Source: Brucella pseudintermedia (lineage in GTDB: Bacteria > Pseudomonadota > Alphaproteobacteria > Rhizobiales > Rhizobiaceae). From it: 64,000 bases of DNA. Shown piece after piece: positions 44,880 to 54,342 of this stretch (position 1 is the first letter of the stretch; every line of letters starts with the position of its first letter). Under the pieces are notes generated by a model that ran no database searches, was not told the origin of the DNA, and saw nothing but the letters and a program-made list of their open reading frames with translations. The stretch covers positions 217,095 to 281,094 of the forward strand of contig NZ_WBWE01000005.1 of the NCBI RefSeq assembly GCF_008932435.1, given 5' to 3'. A program made the translations under genes and the position numbers.

Positions 44880-45122
44880 GGTTGATGCATTCCGGCACCG
44901 CGATCTCCAGACGCGCGGGTGCCTTCGGTAAACCGGTCCCTTCAGTAAAAGCGTAAAAAATCCCAAGGCTACAGTTTCACGCAAGCGTGGCTCATTAGCT
45001 TTACCGCGGATGGGTGGGACGATTTGCCGATTCCATCGCTGGATTTTACGGATTCCGGTCCAGGATCTTCGGATTTTGGCCGGTGCTACAACCATGGTGC
45101 TACAACCAATCAGGAGCTGCCA
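44880..45122 (+). promoter_or_regulatory. flgE promoter and leader
   Basis: The flagellar motif copy is TTCACGCAAGCGTGGCTC then ATTAGC (44976-44999). A 14-bp tandem duplication (GGTGCTACAACCAT at 45082-45095, then 45096-45109) lies just before AGGAG (45112-45116). The flgE ATG is at 45123. Confidence 0.5.
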
Positions 45123-46316
45123 ATGAGCCTCTACGGTATGATGCGGACCGGTGTTTCGGGAATGAACGCGCAGGCCAACCGCCTGTCGGCGGTCGCTGAC
45201 AACATCGCGAATGCAAGCACCGTCGGTTACAAGCGCGCCGAAACCCAGTTTTCGTCGCTGGTTCTGCCCAGCACCGGCGGACAGTATAATTCCGGCAGCG
45301 TGCTGACCAATGTTCGTTACGGCATTTCCGATCAGGGCGGCATCCGCTCCACATCGTCCACGACCGATCTTGCCATCGACGGCAACGGCTATTTCGTGGT
45401 GCAGGGCGCGGACGGCTCCACCTTCCTGACTCGCGCCGGTTCCTTCGTGCCCGACAAGAACGGCAATCTGGTCAATTCAGCCGGCTATTATCTTCTGGGC
45501 GCAGGCCCGAACGATCCCGCCGGCGCGCTGACCATCCCGGGCCTCAACATCATCAATGTCAACAGCGCCGCCCTTCCGGCGGAAGGTAGTACTTCGGGTA
45601 CCTTTACCGTTAATTTGCCGTCTAGCGATCAGGTACCGGCGGCGGGCGAGTTCAATCACAAGACCTCGCTGATCTCCTATAATGATAAGGGCGAGAAGAT
45701 CACGCTCGACGTCTATTTCAGCAAGACGGGCGCGGACGAATGGAGCGTCACGGTCAAGAACGCAGCCGACAATCAAGTCGTCGGCGGTCCGACCACTCTG
45801 ACCTTCGATCCGACGACGGGCGCGATGACGTCGGCGGGCGACGTCACGGTCGATCTCGGGCCTTATGGCGGCCAGAGCCTCAGCCTCAATCTCGGCGCCT
45901 CGACCCAGCGCGCTGGCGACTACACGATCTCGCAGGCGCAGATCAACGGCCAGGCGCCTTCGGCCGTCAAGGGTGTGGATGTGGCCAATGACGGTTCGGT
46001 CGTCGCCATTTACGAGAACGGCACGCAGAAGGTTCTGGCACGCATTCCGCTCGCCAATGTCGCAAGCCCGGACCGCATGACGGTGGTGAGCGGCAACGTG
46101 TTCCTGCCGAGCGCTGAATCGGGCGATGTTCGCCTCGGTTTCCCGCAGAGCGACGGCATGGGCAAGGTCATGTCCGGCACGCTGGAGGAATCCAATGCCG
46201 ATATCGCGCAGGAGCTGACCGACATGATCGAGGCGCAGCGCAGCTACACGGCCAATTCCAAGGTCTTCCAGACCGGCTCGGAACTGATGGACGTGCTGGT
46301 CAACCTGAAGAGATAG
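45123..46316 (+). CDS. flgE: flagellar hook protein FlgE
   Basis: The 397-residue hook protein starts MSLYGMMRTGVSGMNAQANR at 45123; an upstream in-frame extension has no family match. N-terminal motif NIANASTVGYKRAETQFSSL and C-terminal ELTDMIEAQRSYTANSKVFQ are typical. It forms the flexible hook. It is monocistronic, ended by a hairpin. Confidence 0.96.
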   Translation: MSLYGMMRTGVSGMNAQANRLSAVADNIANASTVGYKRAETQFSSLVLPSTGGQYNSGSVLTNVRYGISDQGGIRSTSSTTDLAIDGNGYFVVQGADGSTFLTRAGSFVPDKNGNLVNSAGYYLLGAGPNDPAGALTIPGLNIINVNSAALPAEGSTSGTFTVNLPSSDQVPAAGEFNHKTSLISYNDKGEKITLDVYFSKTGADEWSVTVKNAADNQVVGGPTTLTFDPTTGAMTSAGDVTVDLGPYGGQSLSLNLGASTQRAGDYTISQAQINGQAPSAVKGVDVANDGSVVAIYENGTQKVLARIPLANVASPDRMTVVSGNVFLPSAESGDVRLGFPQSDGMGKVMSGTLEESNADIAQELTDMIEAQRSYTANSKVFQTGSELMDVLVNLKR

Positions 46317-46325
46317 ATTGAAGCG

Positions 46326-46357
46326 TTCCGGGAAAGGGTGGAAGCCTTTTCCCGGAA
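46326..46357 (+). terminator. hairpin after flgE
   Basis: TTCCGGGAAA (46326-46335), loop of 12 bases and TTTCCCGGAA (46348-46357) form a 10-bp stem. No long T tract follows. Confidence 0.6.
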
Positions 46358-46522
46358 TTGCCGTAAATCCGGCCCGCGCGGGCAACACGCAGCGGACCGG
46401 TCGCCTGGGGCGGTTTCGTTCCGGCGGAATGACGGGACGGGTTCCGGGCAGTTGTTTCAGCCGCATTTCCGGGGGGCCTGCTCCTCACCTTCACCGGGAA
46501 TGCACTTGTAGGATGGGGTAAG

Positions 46523-47977
46523 ATGTCGCTTAGTTCTGCTCTTCTGACAGCCAAAAGCTCGCTTGCGGCAACGTCCAAGCAGACCTCCGTTGTCTCCCGC
46601 AATATTGCGGGCGCCAACGATCCGGATTATTCCCGGCGCACCGCTTCTCTCGTATCGGGGCCTTACGGCTCGCTTTACGTGGGCATCAGCCGGTCGGCGG
46701 ATGAGGCTTTGTTCAACAGGTTCATCCAGTCCAACAGCACGGCTTCCTCTTCTTCCATTCTCGCAGGCGGGCTTGACCGCCTTTCGTCGCTTTATTCGGC
46801 AGACAATTATTCCGGCTCGCCCTCGGCCCTGATCGGCGATCTGCGCGATGCGCTCCAGACCTATGCCGCATCGCCTTCCAACAGCGCGCTTGGCGACAGC
46901 GTGGTCTCGATAGCGCAGTCGCTTGCCAATGCGCTCAATGCCGGAACCAAGCAGGTCCAGTCGCTGCGCAACGATGCGGACCGGGAAATTGCGGATTCCG
47001 TCGCCAACATCAACGATCTTCTTGCCAAGTTCGAGAAGGTCAATCAGGAGATCGTCGGCGGCACCCGCGCCAATCGCGATGTGTCCGACTATATGGATCA
47101 GCGCGACGCGATCCTGAAGCAGCTTTCAGGCGAGATCGGCATCACCACCATGATGCGCGGCGACAATGACATGGTGATCTTTGCCGAAAACGGCGTGACG
47201 CTGTTCGAGACGACGGCGCGCAAGGTCAGCTTCGAGCAATCGACGGTGCTGGCGCCGGGCATTTCCGGCAAGGCGGTACTGGTGGACGGCGTGCCGCTCA
47301 ATCATGAGACATTCGACCAGCCTTATGGAACGGGGCGGCTCAGCGGCTTGCTGCAACTGCGCGACCAGATCGCCCCGCAATACCAGATGCAGCTTGATGA
47401 GATTGCGCGCAATCTGGTGACGATGTTTGCCGAAAGCGACCAGACCGGCGTTGGCACCGACAAGACGGGCCTTTTCAGCTGGGGCGGATCGCCGGATGTG
47501 CCGGGCGCTGGCGTGACGGCGGGCATCGCAGGCAGCATCAAGGTGTCCTCTGCTTTCGTTGCGTCCGAAGGCGGCAGCGCGCTTTTGCTGCGTGACGGCG
47601 GGGCGAACGGGCCCGATTATAAGTACAATAGCGAAGGGGCTGCCGGGTTCAGCGACCGCCTGCGCGCGCTCAACGAGGCATTTTCCGAGCCGATGGCGTT
47701 CGATCCGGCGGCGGGTCTCGCCGCCAGCGCCAGCCTGACGGACTACAGCGCGTCATCGATCAGCTGGCTTGAGGGCAAGCGCCAGAAGGCCAACAGCGAA
47801 TTCTCCTATAATGCGACGGTTGCCAGCCAGGCGGATGCAGCCCTCTCCAACGCCAACGGCGTCGACATGGACACCGAAATGGCGCTGCTTCTCGATCTTG
47901 AACATTCCTATCAGGCATCGAGCCGGGTGCTGACCACGATCAGCGCGATGCTCGACGATCTTCTCAACGCGGTGTGA
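46523..47977 (+). CDS. flgK: hook-filament junction protein FlgK
   Basis: The 484-residue junction protein starts MSLSSALLTAKSSLAATSKQ and has SRNIAGANDPDYSRRTASLV at the N-terminus and a C-terminal LLLDLEHSYQASSRVLTTIS. It joins hook to filament together with FlgL. It is first in a plus-strand operon that runs to flhA. The flgE-flgK gap of 206 bp contains the hairpin and probably a promoter. Confidence 0.95.
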   Translation: MSLSSALLTAKSSLAATSKQTSVVSRNIAGANDPDYSRRTASLVSGPYGSLYVGISRSADEALFNRFIQSNSTASSSSILAGGLDRLSSLYSADNYSGSPSALIGDLRDALQTYAASPSNSALGDSVVSIAQSLANALNAGTKQVQSLRNDADREIADSVANINDLLAKFEKVNQEIVGGTRANRDVSDYMDQRDAILKQLSGEIGITTMMRGDNDMVIFAENGVTLFETTARKVSFEQSTVLAPGISGKAVLVDGVPLNHETFDQPYGTGRLSGLLQLRDQIAPQYQMQLDEIARNLVTMFAESDQTGVGTDKTGLFSWGGSPDVPGAGVTAGIAGSIKVSSAFVASEGGSALLLRDGGANGPDYKYNSEGAAGFSDRLRALNEAFSEPMAFDPAAGLAASASLTDYSASSISWLEGKRQKANSEFSYNATVASQADAALSNANGVDMDTEMALLLDLEHSYQASSRVLTTISAMLDDLLNAV

Positions 47978-47982
47978 GGCCA

Positions 47983-49029
47983 ATGAAAGCGCAATCGATT
48001 TCCACTTACGGCGCAACGTCAGCCCTCCGGGCCCTTGTCGCGAAGAACAAGGCCGAGATGTTGAAAGCCCAACAGGAAGCGACCACGGGAACCGTGTTCG
48101 ATGTCGGGCTGTCGCTTGGCTCGAAAGCCGGGCAGACCGTATCCTTGCGCAAGGAATATGACCGGCTGAGCGTGCTCACCGACATGAACAAGCTGGTGCA
48201 GCAGCGCATGAATGCGACGCAGACCGCAGCCGGCACGATCATCGAGAATACGCAGAACTTTTTGGGCGACCTGACGGGCGCCAACAACACCGCCGAAAGC
48301 GCTGCCACGATTGCCAAATCGGCAAAGTCCATTCTCAATTCCGTCACCGGCCTGCTCAACACCAGCTATAATGGCGAATATATCTTCGCCGGGGTGAACA
48401 CCGATGTGAAGCCGGTTGCCGATTATACCGAAGGCAGCGCCGCACAGACGGCGGTGCGTCAGGCGTTCCAGAACCATTTCGGCTTCGCCATCGACGATCC
48501 GCAGGTGGCCAGCATCACCGGCGACGAGATGACGGCCTTTCTCGACGGCGATTTCGCTGATGAGTTCAACGATGCCAACTGGGCCGCGAACTGGTCGGAT
48601 GCGTCGGATACGGTCATCAAGAGCCGCATTTCGCCGACCGAAACCGCCGATACCTCGATCTCTGCCAATGCCGACGGTTTTCGCAAGACGATCATGTCGG
48701 CGGTCATGGTGGCCGAATTTGCAACCATCGGCCTCAACAGCCAGGCTTTCGAAGCCCTGACCGAAAAGGCCATGCAGACCACGACGACGGCGATCACCGA
48801 AACGACCTCGGAACAGACGACGCTCGGTCTGGCGCAGTCGCGCACGCAGGCGGCGACGACGCGCATCGTGGCCCAGCAGAAGATCCTGAACCAGTCGGTG
48901 CTCAATCTTGAGGAAGTCGATCCTTATGAAGCGGCGACCCGCGTCAACGCGTTGAAGACGCAGATCGAGACTTCCTATTCGCTGACGGTGCAGCTGCAGA
49001 ATATGAGCCTGCTCAACTATCTCAGATAG
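47983..49029 (+). CDS. flgL: hook-filament junction protein FlgL
   Basis: The 348-residue protein starts MKAQSISTYGATSALRALVA at 47983 with TGAGG six bases upstream. It has the flagellin-like N-terminal and C-terminal helices (TRVNALKTQIETSYSLTVQL and QNMSLLNYLR). It assembles on FlgK before the filament. The 6 bp to flgK makes it co-transcribed. Confidence 0.94.
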   Translation: MKAQSISTYGATSALRALVAKNKAEMLKAQQEATTGTVFDVGLSLGSKAGQTVSLRKEYDRLSVLTDMNKLVQQRMNATQTAAGTIIENTQNFLGDLTGANNTAESAATIAKSAKSILNSVTGLLNTSYNGEYIFAGVNTDVKPVADYTEGSAAQTAVRQAFQNHFGFAIDDPQVASITGDEMTAFLDGDFADEFNDANWAANWSDASDTVIKSRISPTETADTSISANADGFRKTIMSAVMVAEFATIGLNSQAFEALTEKAMQTTTTAITETTSEQTTLGLAQSRTQAATTRIVAQQKILNQSVLNLEEVDPYEAATRVNALKTQIETSYSLTVQLQNMSLLNYLR

Positions 49030-49088
49030 TTAAGGGGGAGGACGGCAGCATGATGCGAGACCGTCCGGACTGATAGACGGAGAAAACC

Positions 49089-49433
49089 ATGTATCAGATG
49101 CGCTACGAAGATGTCATGACTGACGATATGGCGAGCGCTAGGGAACGGGAGCGGGCGCTGTTCGACCGTTCCATCGCGATGCTCGAAGCGGCGAGGGAAA
49201 ACGGTTCCGGTTCGCGCGAGGGGATCGACGCGGCCTATTTCACCACGAAGCTCTGGACCACGATCATCGACGATCTTGGGTCAGAAGAAAACGTGCTGCC
49301 GAAGGAACTGAAGGCGGCGATCATTTCGGTGGGCATTTTCGTGCTGAAGGAGATCGAGCGCATCCGTCAGGGCGAAAGCAACGATTACGCCACGCTGATC
49401 GAGATCACCCAGTCGATCCGGGACGGACTTTGA
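49089..49433 (+). CDS. flaF: flagellin regulator FlaF
   Basis: The 114-residue protein has the FlaF fold signature [20 protein letters not shown] and [16 protein letters not shown]. In Caulobacter FlaF is needed for flagellin synthesis and acts opposite FlbT. It sits directly before flbT, with one base between them. Confidence 0.92.
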   Translation: MYQMRYEDVMTDDMASARERERALFDRSIAMLEAARENGSGSREGIDAAYFTTKLWTTIIDDLGSEENVLPKELKAAIISVGIFVLKEIERIRQGESNDYATLIEITQSIRDGL

Positions 49434-49434
49434 A

Positions 49435-49893
49435 ATGGCGTCCAACGGAAAACCGGCCATTCGCCTTTCGCTGCGCGCGGGCGAGCGAATCTTCATCAAT
49501 GGCGCGGTGCTGAAAGCCGACCGCAAGGTCTCGCTCGAACTTCTGAACGACGCCACCTTCCTTCTGGAAAACCATGTTCTCCAGCCCGAAGACACGACCA
49601 CGCCGCTGCGCCAGCTTTATTTCGCCGCGCAGATGATGCTGATCGAACCGGCCATGCGCGAAGAGGCGCACCGCACCTTCGCGCAGATGCTGAAGGGCAT
49701 GTTCTCGGCGTTCAAGGATGCGGAAATCCTCAATGCGCTGAAGCTGGTCGATGAGCTGGTTCATAACGGGCGCGTTTTCGAGGCGCTCAAGACCATTCGC
49801 GCGCAATATCCACGCGAGGCCGAACTGATGGGCCTCGAAGCCCCGGCTTTGCCAGTGGCTCCAATCCGGAAATCTGCGGAGGCAAACCGATGA
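49435..49893 (+). CDS. flbT: flagellin mRNA regulator FlbT
   Basis: The 152-residue protein has [20 protein letters not shown] and [20 protein letters not shown], the FlbT hallmarks. FlbT binds the 5' untranslated region of flagellin mRNA and couples flagellin production to hook completion; in Brucella it is an activator. It overlaps flgD by four bases. Confidence 0.93.
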   Translation: MASNGKPAIRLSLRAGERIFINGAVLKADRKVSLELLNDATFLLENHVLQPEDTTTPLRQLYFAAQMMLIEPAMREEAHRTFAQMLKGMFSAFKDAEILNALKLVDELVHNGRVFEALKTIRAQYPREAELMGLEAPALPVAPIRKSAEANR

Positions 49894-50300
49894 CCACGAC
49901 ACCGCCGGTCGGCACCAACACGACGAACAACACCAATACGTCCAACAGCAATTCCGCGGCCAGCAAGGCAAGCGTCGATTACAATTCCTTCCTGAAGCTT
50001 CTGGTGACGCAGATGCAGAATCAGGACCCGACGCAGCCCATGGACGCGACGCAATATGTCTCGCAGCTTGCGACCTTCTCCAATGTCGAGCAGGCCGTGC
50101 AGATGAACAGCAAGCTTGAAACCCTGATCGCCAATACGTCGCTGACGCAGGCCGAAGGCTGGATCGGCCGCACGCTGACCAATGCCGATGGCAGCATTTC
50201 GGGCGTCGTGAAGTCCGTTACCATCCAGTCCAGCGGCATGCTGGCGGAACTGGAAGACGGCAAGACGCTGATGATCGGCCCCGGCGTCAAGATCAGCTAG
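49890..50300 (+). CDS. flgD: hook assembly protein FlgD
   Basis: The 136-residue protein has the N-terminal low-complexity Asn/Thr segment and the FlgD motif [20 protein letters not shown] followed by [20 protein letters not shown]. It caps the growing hook and is lost later. It is short compared with enteric FlgD, as in other alphaproteobacteria. Confidence 0.95.
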   Translation: MTTTPPVGTNTTNNTNTSNSNSAASKASVDYNSFLKLLVTQMQNQDPTQPMDATQYVSQLATFSNVEQAVQMNSKLETLIANTSLTQAEGWIGRTLTNADGSISGVVKSVTIQSSGMLAELEDGKTLMIGPGVKIS

Positions 50301-50311
50301 GACCTGATGCG

Positions 50312-50578
50312 GTGAACGAGGCCGACGCGCTCGATATCGTCAATTCGGCAATCTGGACCGTGCTTATGGCAAGCGGCCCGGCGGTGCTTGCCGCCATGCT
50401 TGCGGGCATCGGCATCGCGCTTTTCCAGGCCTTGACGCAGATACAGGAAATGACGCTGACCTTCGTGCCGAAGATCATCGTCATCTTCGTCGTGCTGGCG
50501 CTTACCGCGCCCTTCGTCGGCGCGCAGATCAATTCGTTCACGCTGCTGGCCTATTCGCGCATTGAGAAGGGCTTTTAG
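50312..50578 (+). CDS. fliQ: flagellar export gate protein FliQ
   Basis: The 88-residue inner-membrane export subunit starts at GTG 50312 and has two helices ([20 protein letters not shown] and [20 protein letters not shown]). The motif [15 protein letters not shown] is the family signature. It assembles with FliP and FliR in the gate. Confidence 0.96.
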   Translation: MNEADALDIVNSAIWTVLMASGPAVLAAMLAGIGIALFQALTQIQEMTLTFVPKIIVIFVVLALTAPFVGAQINSFTLLAYSRIEKGF

Positions 50579-50582
50579 CTGC

Positions 50583-50645
50583 TTTTTTAAAGCGCATCTT
50601 GCCCGAAAACCGCTTCGCACTTTTCGGGATGCGCTTCGCACAGCC
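50583..50645. repeat. family A palindromic repeat
   Basis: AAGCGCATCTTGCCCGAAAA, core AACCGCTTCGCACTTTT and CGGGATGCGCTT pair as a long hairpin between fliQ and flhA, next to the flagellar motif copy. Confidence 0.7.
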
Positions 50646-50668
50646 TTCGCGCAAGCTTCGCACGCTAA
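50645..50668 (+). promoter_or_regulatory. flagellar motif copy upstream of flhA
   Basis: TTCGCGCAAGCTTCGCAC then GCTAAG lies 27-50 bp before the flhA GTG. The first 17 bases match the fliF copy in 16 positions. Confidence 0.6.
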
Positions 50669-50694
50669 GGTCCGTCCGCAAACAGGAGACGGAC

Positions 50695-52785
50695 GTGCAG
50701 CAGGCAGCGGCTAAACCCTTTATAAAAGGCGGATTTCTAACCGGCAGCGACATGGGTCTGGCGGTTGGCATCATCATCATCCTGACGGTGCTTTTCCTGC
50801 CTGTCCCGGCGGTCGTGCTGGATATCGGGCTGGCGTTTTCCATCGCCTTTTCCGTCCTGATCCTGATGGTGGCGCTGTGGATTCAGCGCCCGCTCGATTT
50901 TTCCGCCTTTCCGACGGTGCTGCTGATCGCCACCATGATGCGATTGTCGCTGAACATCGCGACGACGCGCGTGATCCTCACCCACGGCAATGAAGGCTAT
51001 CTCGCCGCCGGTCACGTGATCCATGGCTTCTCGCAATTCGTGATGGGCGGCGATTTCGTCATCGGCCTGGTCGTCTTCTGCATTCTCATCATCGTCAACT
51101 TCCTCGTCATCACCAAGGGCGCGACACGTATCGCGGAAGTGGGCGCGCGCTTCACGCTCGACGCCATTCCCGGCAAGCAGATGGCAATCGATGCCGATCT
51201 TTCTTCCGGCCTGATCGATGAAAAGGAAGCGCAGCGCCGCCGCCGTGAGCTGGAAGAGGAAAGCTCCTTCTTCGGCTCGATGGACGGTGCGTCGAAATTC
51301 GTGCGCGGCGATGCGATTGCGGGCCTTATCATCACCGCCATCAATATTTTTGGCGGCATCATCATTGGCGCCACGCGCCACGGCATGGATATTGCGCACG
51401 CGGCTGACGTCTTCACCAAGCTGTCGGTCGGTGACGGTCTGGTCACGCAGATTCCGGCGCTGATCGTCTCGCTCGCCGCCGGTCTTCTGGTGTCGAAGGG
51501 CGGCACGCGCGGTTCCGCCGATCAGGCGATCTTCGGTCAGCTCGGTGCTTATCCGAAGGCGCTTCTGGTGGCGGCAATGCTGCTTTTCGTCCTCGGCATC
51601 ATGCCGGGCCTGCCAGCCTTCCCCTTCTTCATGCTGGGCGGCGCAATGGCCTTTGTCGGCATTGCCGTGCCGCGCCGTCAGGCGCGCCAGCGCGAGGCGG
51701 AAGCCAACGAGGCCGGCAAGAAGCAGCGCGAAGCGGAAGAGCAGGAGCGCAACTCCGTCAAGGCGTCGCTTGAAACCAACCAGATCGAGCTTTGCCTCGG
51801 CAAGCAGCTTTCCGCGCGGCTGATCGCCTCGCAGCAGGAACTGGCGCATCGCGTCAACAAGATGCGGCGCAAGTTCGCGCAGGAATACGGTTTCGTCATT
51901 CCCGAGATCAAGGTGACGGACGATATCGCGCTGCCACCGAAAAGCTACCGCATCAAGATACACGGCACGGCTGTCGCCAGCCACGAGCTGCGCGTCGGCG
52001 AAACGCTCGTCGTGCTGGGCGAGCGCCCGATCCCGTCCATTCCGGGCGAGGAAGTGCGCGAACCGGCCTTCGGCATGCGCGCCTATTCCGTGCCGGAAAC
52101 CTTTGCGTCCGATCTGCGCCGCGACGGTTACATGACCGTGGACAATCTCTCGGTGCTGCTGACGCATCTGAGCGAAATCGTGCGCAACAATCTGGCCCAG
52201 CTTCTGTCCTACAAGGACATGCGTATCCTGCTGGACCGTCTGGGGCCGGAATATCGCAAGCTTCTGGAAGATATCTGCCCATCGCATATTTCCTATTCCG
52301 GCTTGCAGGCGGTGCTGAAGCTTTTGCTCGCCGAGCGCATTTCCATCCGCAACCTGCATCTGATCCTTGAAGCCATTGCCGAAATCGCGCCGCTCGTCCG
52401 CCGCCCGGAAATGATCGTGGAGCATGTGCGCATGCGCATGGCGCAGCAGATTTGCGGCGACCTTTCCGACAATGGCGTGCTGAATGTTCTGCGTCTCGGC
52501 AATCGCTGGGATCTGGTTTTCCACCAGAGCCTCAAGCGTGACGCCAAGGGCGAAATCGTCGAATTCGACATCGATCCGCGCCTGCTGGAACAGTTCGGCA
52601 CGGAAGCCTCCACCGTCATCCGCAAGCATTTCGACAATGGCGAGCGCTTCGTGCTGGTGTCATCGCCGGAAGCACGGCCCTACATTCGCATGATCATCGA
52701 GCGGCTGTTCGCCACGCTGCCTGTCTTGTCCCATGTCGAAATCGCCCGTGGCGTGGAGGTGAAGTCGTTGGGCGCGATTTCGTGA
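50695..52785 (+). CDS. flhA: flagellar export gate protein FlhA
   Basis: The 696-residue export gate protein starts at GTG 50695 ([14 protein letters not shown]), preceded by AGGAG. The N-terminal membrane half begins [20 protein letters not shown], and the conserved FHIPEP loop region is [20 protein letters not shown]. The C-terminal cytoplasmic part has [20 protein letters not shown]. Its length is as in other FlhA. An upstream extension encoded by the repeat is rejected. Confidence 0.96.
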   Translation: MQQAAAKPFIKGGFLTGSDMGLAVGIIIILTVLFLPVPAVVLDIGLAFSIAFSVLILMVALWIQRPLDFSAFPTVLLIATMMRLSLNIATTRVILTHGNEGYLAAGHVIHGFSQFVMGGDFVIGLVVFCILIIVNFLVITKGATRIAEVGARFTLDAIPGKQMAIDADLSSGLIDEKEAQRRRRELEEESSFFGSMDGASKFVRGDAIAGLIITAINIFGGIIIGATRHGMDIAHAADVFTKLSVGDGLVTQIPALIVSLAAGLLVSKGGTRGSADQAIFGQLGAYPKALLVAAMLLFVLGIMPGLPAFPFFMLGGAMAFVGIAVPRRQARQREAEANEAGKKQREAEEQERNSVKASLETNQIELCLGKQLSARLIASQQELAHRVNKMRRKFAQEYGFVIPEIKVTDDIALPPKSYRIKIHGTAVASHELRVGETLVVLGERPIPSIPGEEVREPAFGMRAYSVPETFASDLRRDGYMTVDNLSVLLTHLSEIVRNNLAQLLSYKDMRILLDRLGPEYRKLLEDICPSHISYSGLQAVLKLLLAERISIRNLHLILEAIAEIAPLVRRPEMIVEHVRMRMAQQICGDLSDNGVLNVLRLGNRWDLVFHQSLKRDAKGEIVEFDIDPRLLEQFGTEASTVIRKHFDNGERFVLVSSPEARPYIRMIIERLFATLPVLSHVEIARGVEVKSLGAIS

Positions 52786-52799
52786 GAGAACAGCGTTCT

Positions 52800-53047
52800 T
52801 CAATCCTCTGGTCTTCCGGTCCCTCGACCCTCGTCCTTCGAGACGGTTCCCTGAGCGGGGCTCAGGGAACCTCCTCAGGATGAGGGGGAGCGAGCGAGAG
52901 TTGGAGACGCGCCCGTGCATGCGCTCACGGCGCAGCTCCTTCGGGCCGAGGAAAAAGTCTTGGCGCCCACGCCCCTCATCCTGAGGAGCCATGCCGAGCT
53001 TGTCGAGGCTTGGCGTCTCGAAGGATCGAAGGATCGAAGGACGAGGG
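52800..53047. repeat. large family C palindromic repeat between flhA and fliR
   Basis: A 12-bp stem with a 3-base loop (GGTTCCCTGAGC at 52845-52856 and GCTCAGGGAACC at 52860-52871) sits inside an outer inverted repeat (CCTCGTCCTTCGAGAC near 52829 and GTCTCGAAGG near 53014 through GAAGGACGAGGG). The GATCGAAG word repeats in tandem near 53025. CTCATCCTGAGGAG matches the short copy at 10268. Confidence 0.75.
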
Positions 53048-53082
53048 AGTAATTATTGCTTGATATGATGAAAGGGCCTTGA

Positions 53083-53850
53083 GTGCCTGTCGCGCAATTG
53101 CCGCTCAATGAAATCATCCTGGCCGCCATACTGGCGTTCTGCCGCATCGGCGCGTGCCTGATGCTGATGCCGGGGCTTTCGAGCGCGCGCATTCCGTTGC
53201 AGGTGAGGCTTTACATCGCGCTGGCCTGTTCCTTCGCGGTGCTGCCGCTGGTGCTGCAGCACATCGTCACCGTTGTCGATGCCGGGCAACCGTGGACCCT
53301 GTTCCGCCTGATGGCGAGCGAACTGTTCGTCGGCGCGGTCATCGGCATTCTGGCGCATATCTATTTCTGGGCGCTGCAATTCATGGCGAGCACGATGGCG
53401 GTTTCCGTCGGCTATTCCGGCTCCCCCGCCGATGCGATCACCGAAAGCGAACCGCAGGCGACACTTGCAACCATCGTCACCTTCAGCGCGCTGTTCCTGT
53501 TCTTCATCACCGACATGCATCTGGAAATTTTCCGGGCGCTGCTCAATTCCTATGTCGCGATTCCCGTTGACGGACAGTTCCGGCCCGATGCGGCGATGAT
53601 CGATTTCACCGATGCGCTTTCGGCGGCTTTTCTGGCGACGCTGCGCATCGCGGCCCCCTTTATCGTCTTTGCGATCCTCGTCAATTTCGCCATCGGCCTC
53701 GTCAACAAACTGACGCCGACCATACCGGTCTATTTCGTGTCCATGCCATTCGTTCTGGGGGGAGGGCTGCTGGTGGTCTATTTCATCCTGCCGGAACTCC
53801 TGCGCTTCTTCACCAACGAAACTGCGACGCAGTTGCGCGAATTGTTCTGA
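53083..53850 (+). CDS. fliR: flagellar export gate protein FliR
   Basis: The 255-residue export gate protein starts at GTG 53083 (MPVAQLPLNEIILAAILAFC). About six transmembrane helices and the motif LMLMPGLSSARIPLQVRLYI are typical. It joins FliP and FliQ in the gate. It begins the last flagellar block, after the family C repeat. Confidence 0.95.
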   Translation: MPVAQLPLNEIILAAILAFCRIGACLMLMPGLSSARIPLQVRLYIALACSFAVLPLVLQHIVTVVDAGQPWTLFRLMASELFVGAVIGILAHIYFWALQFMASTMAVSVGYSGSPADAITESEPQATLATIVTFSALFLFFITDMHLEIFRALLNSYVAIPVDGQFRPDAAMIDFTDALSAAFLATLRIAAPFIVFAILVNFAIGLVNKLTPTIPVYFVSMPFVLGGGLLVVYFILPELLRFFTNETATQLRELF

Positions 53851-53857
53851 GGCCGCG

Positions 53858-54259
53858 ATGACCAATCCGCGCAATCTCAAGAAGCTGATTGAACTACAAA
53901 AGCTTGGCAGCGCCCGGCTGGAGCAGGCGCTTGCCGCAGCCAATGCGCGCAAGGGCGCGCTGGCGGAGGAGCGCGCGGCGCTGATTGCCATGCAGGACCG
54001 CCGCTATGACGGCGATGCGCTCAATATCGACCCATCGCTGCTGATCCGGCGTCTTGGCAACAATGCCGCCGAATCGCAGCAGCTTGAACAGCGGCTCGAT
54101 GTGCAGCGCAAGGCGCTTTTGCAGGAGCAGCGGCGGGTTGAATTGCTGGAAGATCGCCTGACGGAGACCAGAAACGAGCGCGACCGGCGCGAACTTTCCA
54201 GTCTCATCGAGGAATTTATTAGCCGGAAAACGACAAATCGCCCGCAAGGCCCTGATTGA
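53858..54259 (+). CDS. FliJ-like coiled-coil export chaperone (candidate)
   Basis: The 133-residue protein is almost entirely helical with heptads (KKLIELQKLGSARLEQALAA, and LEQRLDVQRKALLQEQRRVE), highly charged, without signal or membrane segments. Small size and two-helix coiled coil are the FliJ form. FliJ connects FliI with FlhA. It lies eight bases after fliR. Identification is by architecture and position. Confidence 0.55.
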   Translation: MTNPRNLKKLIELQKLGSARLEQALAAANARKGALAEERAALIAMQDRRYDGDALNIDPSLLIRRLGNNAAESQQLEQRLDVQRKALLQEQRRVELLEDRLTETRNERDRRELSSLIEEFISRKTTNRPQGPD

Positions 54260-54342
54260 GCGCAAAAACGAGGCTGAACGCACGCACAAGTTTCAGTCAA
54301 GTTTGACCTATTATGGTGCACATAACAAACAAGGAGTGATGC

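Noticed and set aside
50599..50694. N-terminal extension of FlhA encoded by a family A repeat
   Set aside because: FlhA of usual length begins at GTG 50695 with AGGAG upstream. The extension includes a mobile repeat.
50737..52629. 630-residue minus-strand frame
   Set aside because: It is antisense to flhA. Composition (R, H, D, Q rich) is typical of a shadow frame.
52800..53047. CRISPR array
   Set aside because: Repeats are palindromic and irregular, without constant-length spacers or cas genes.
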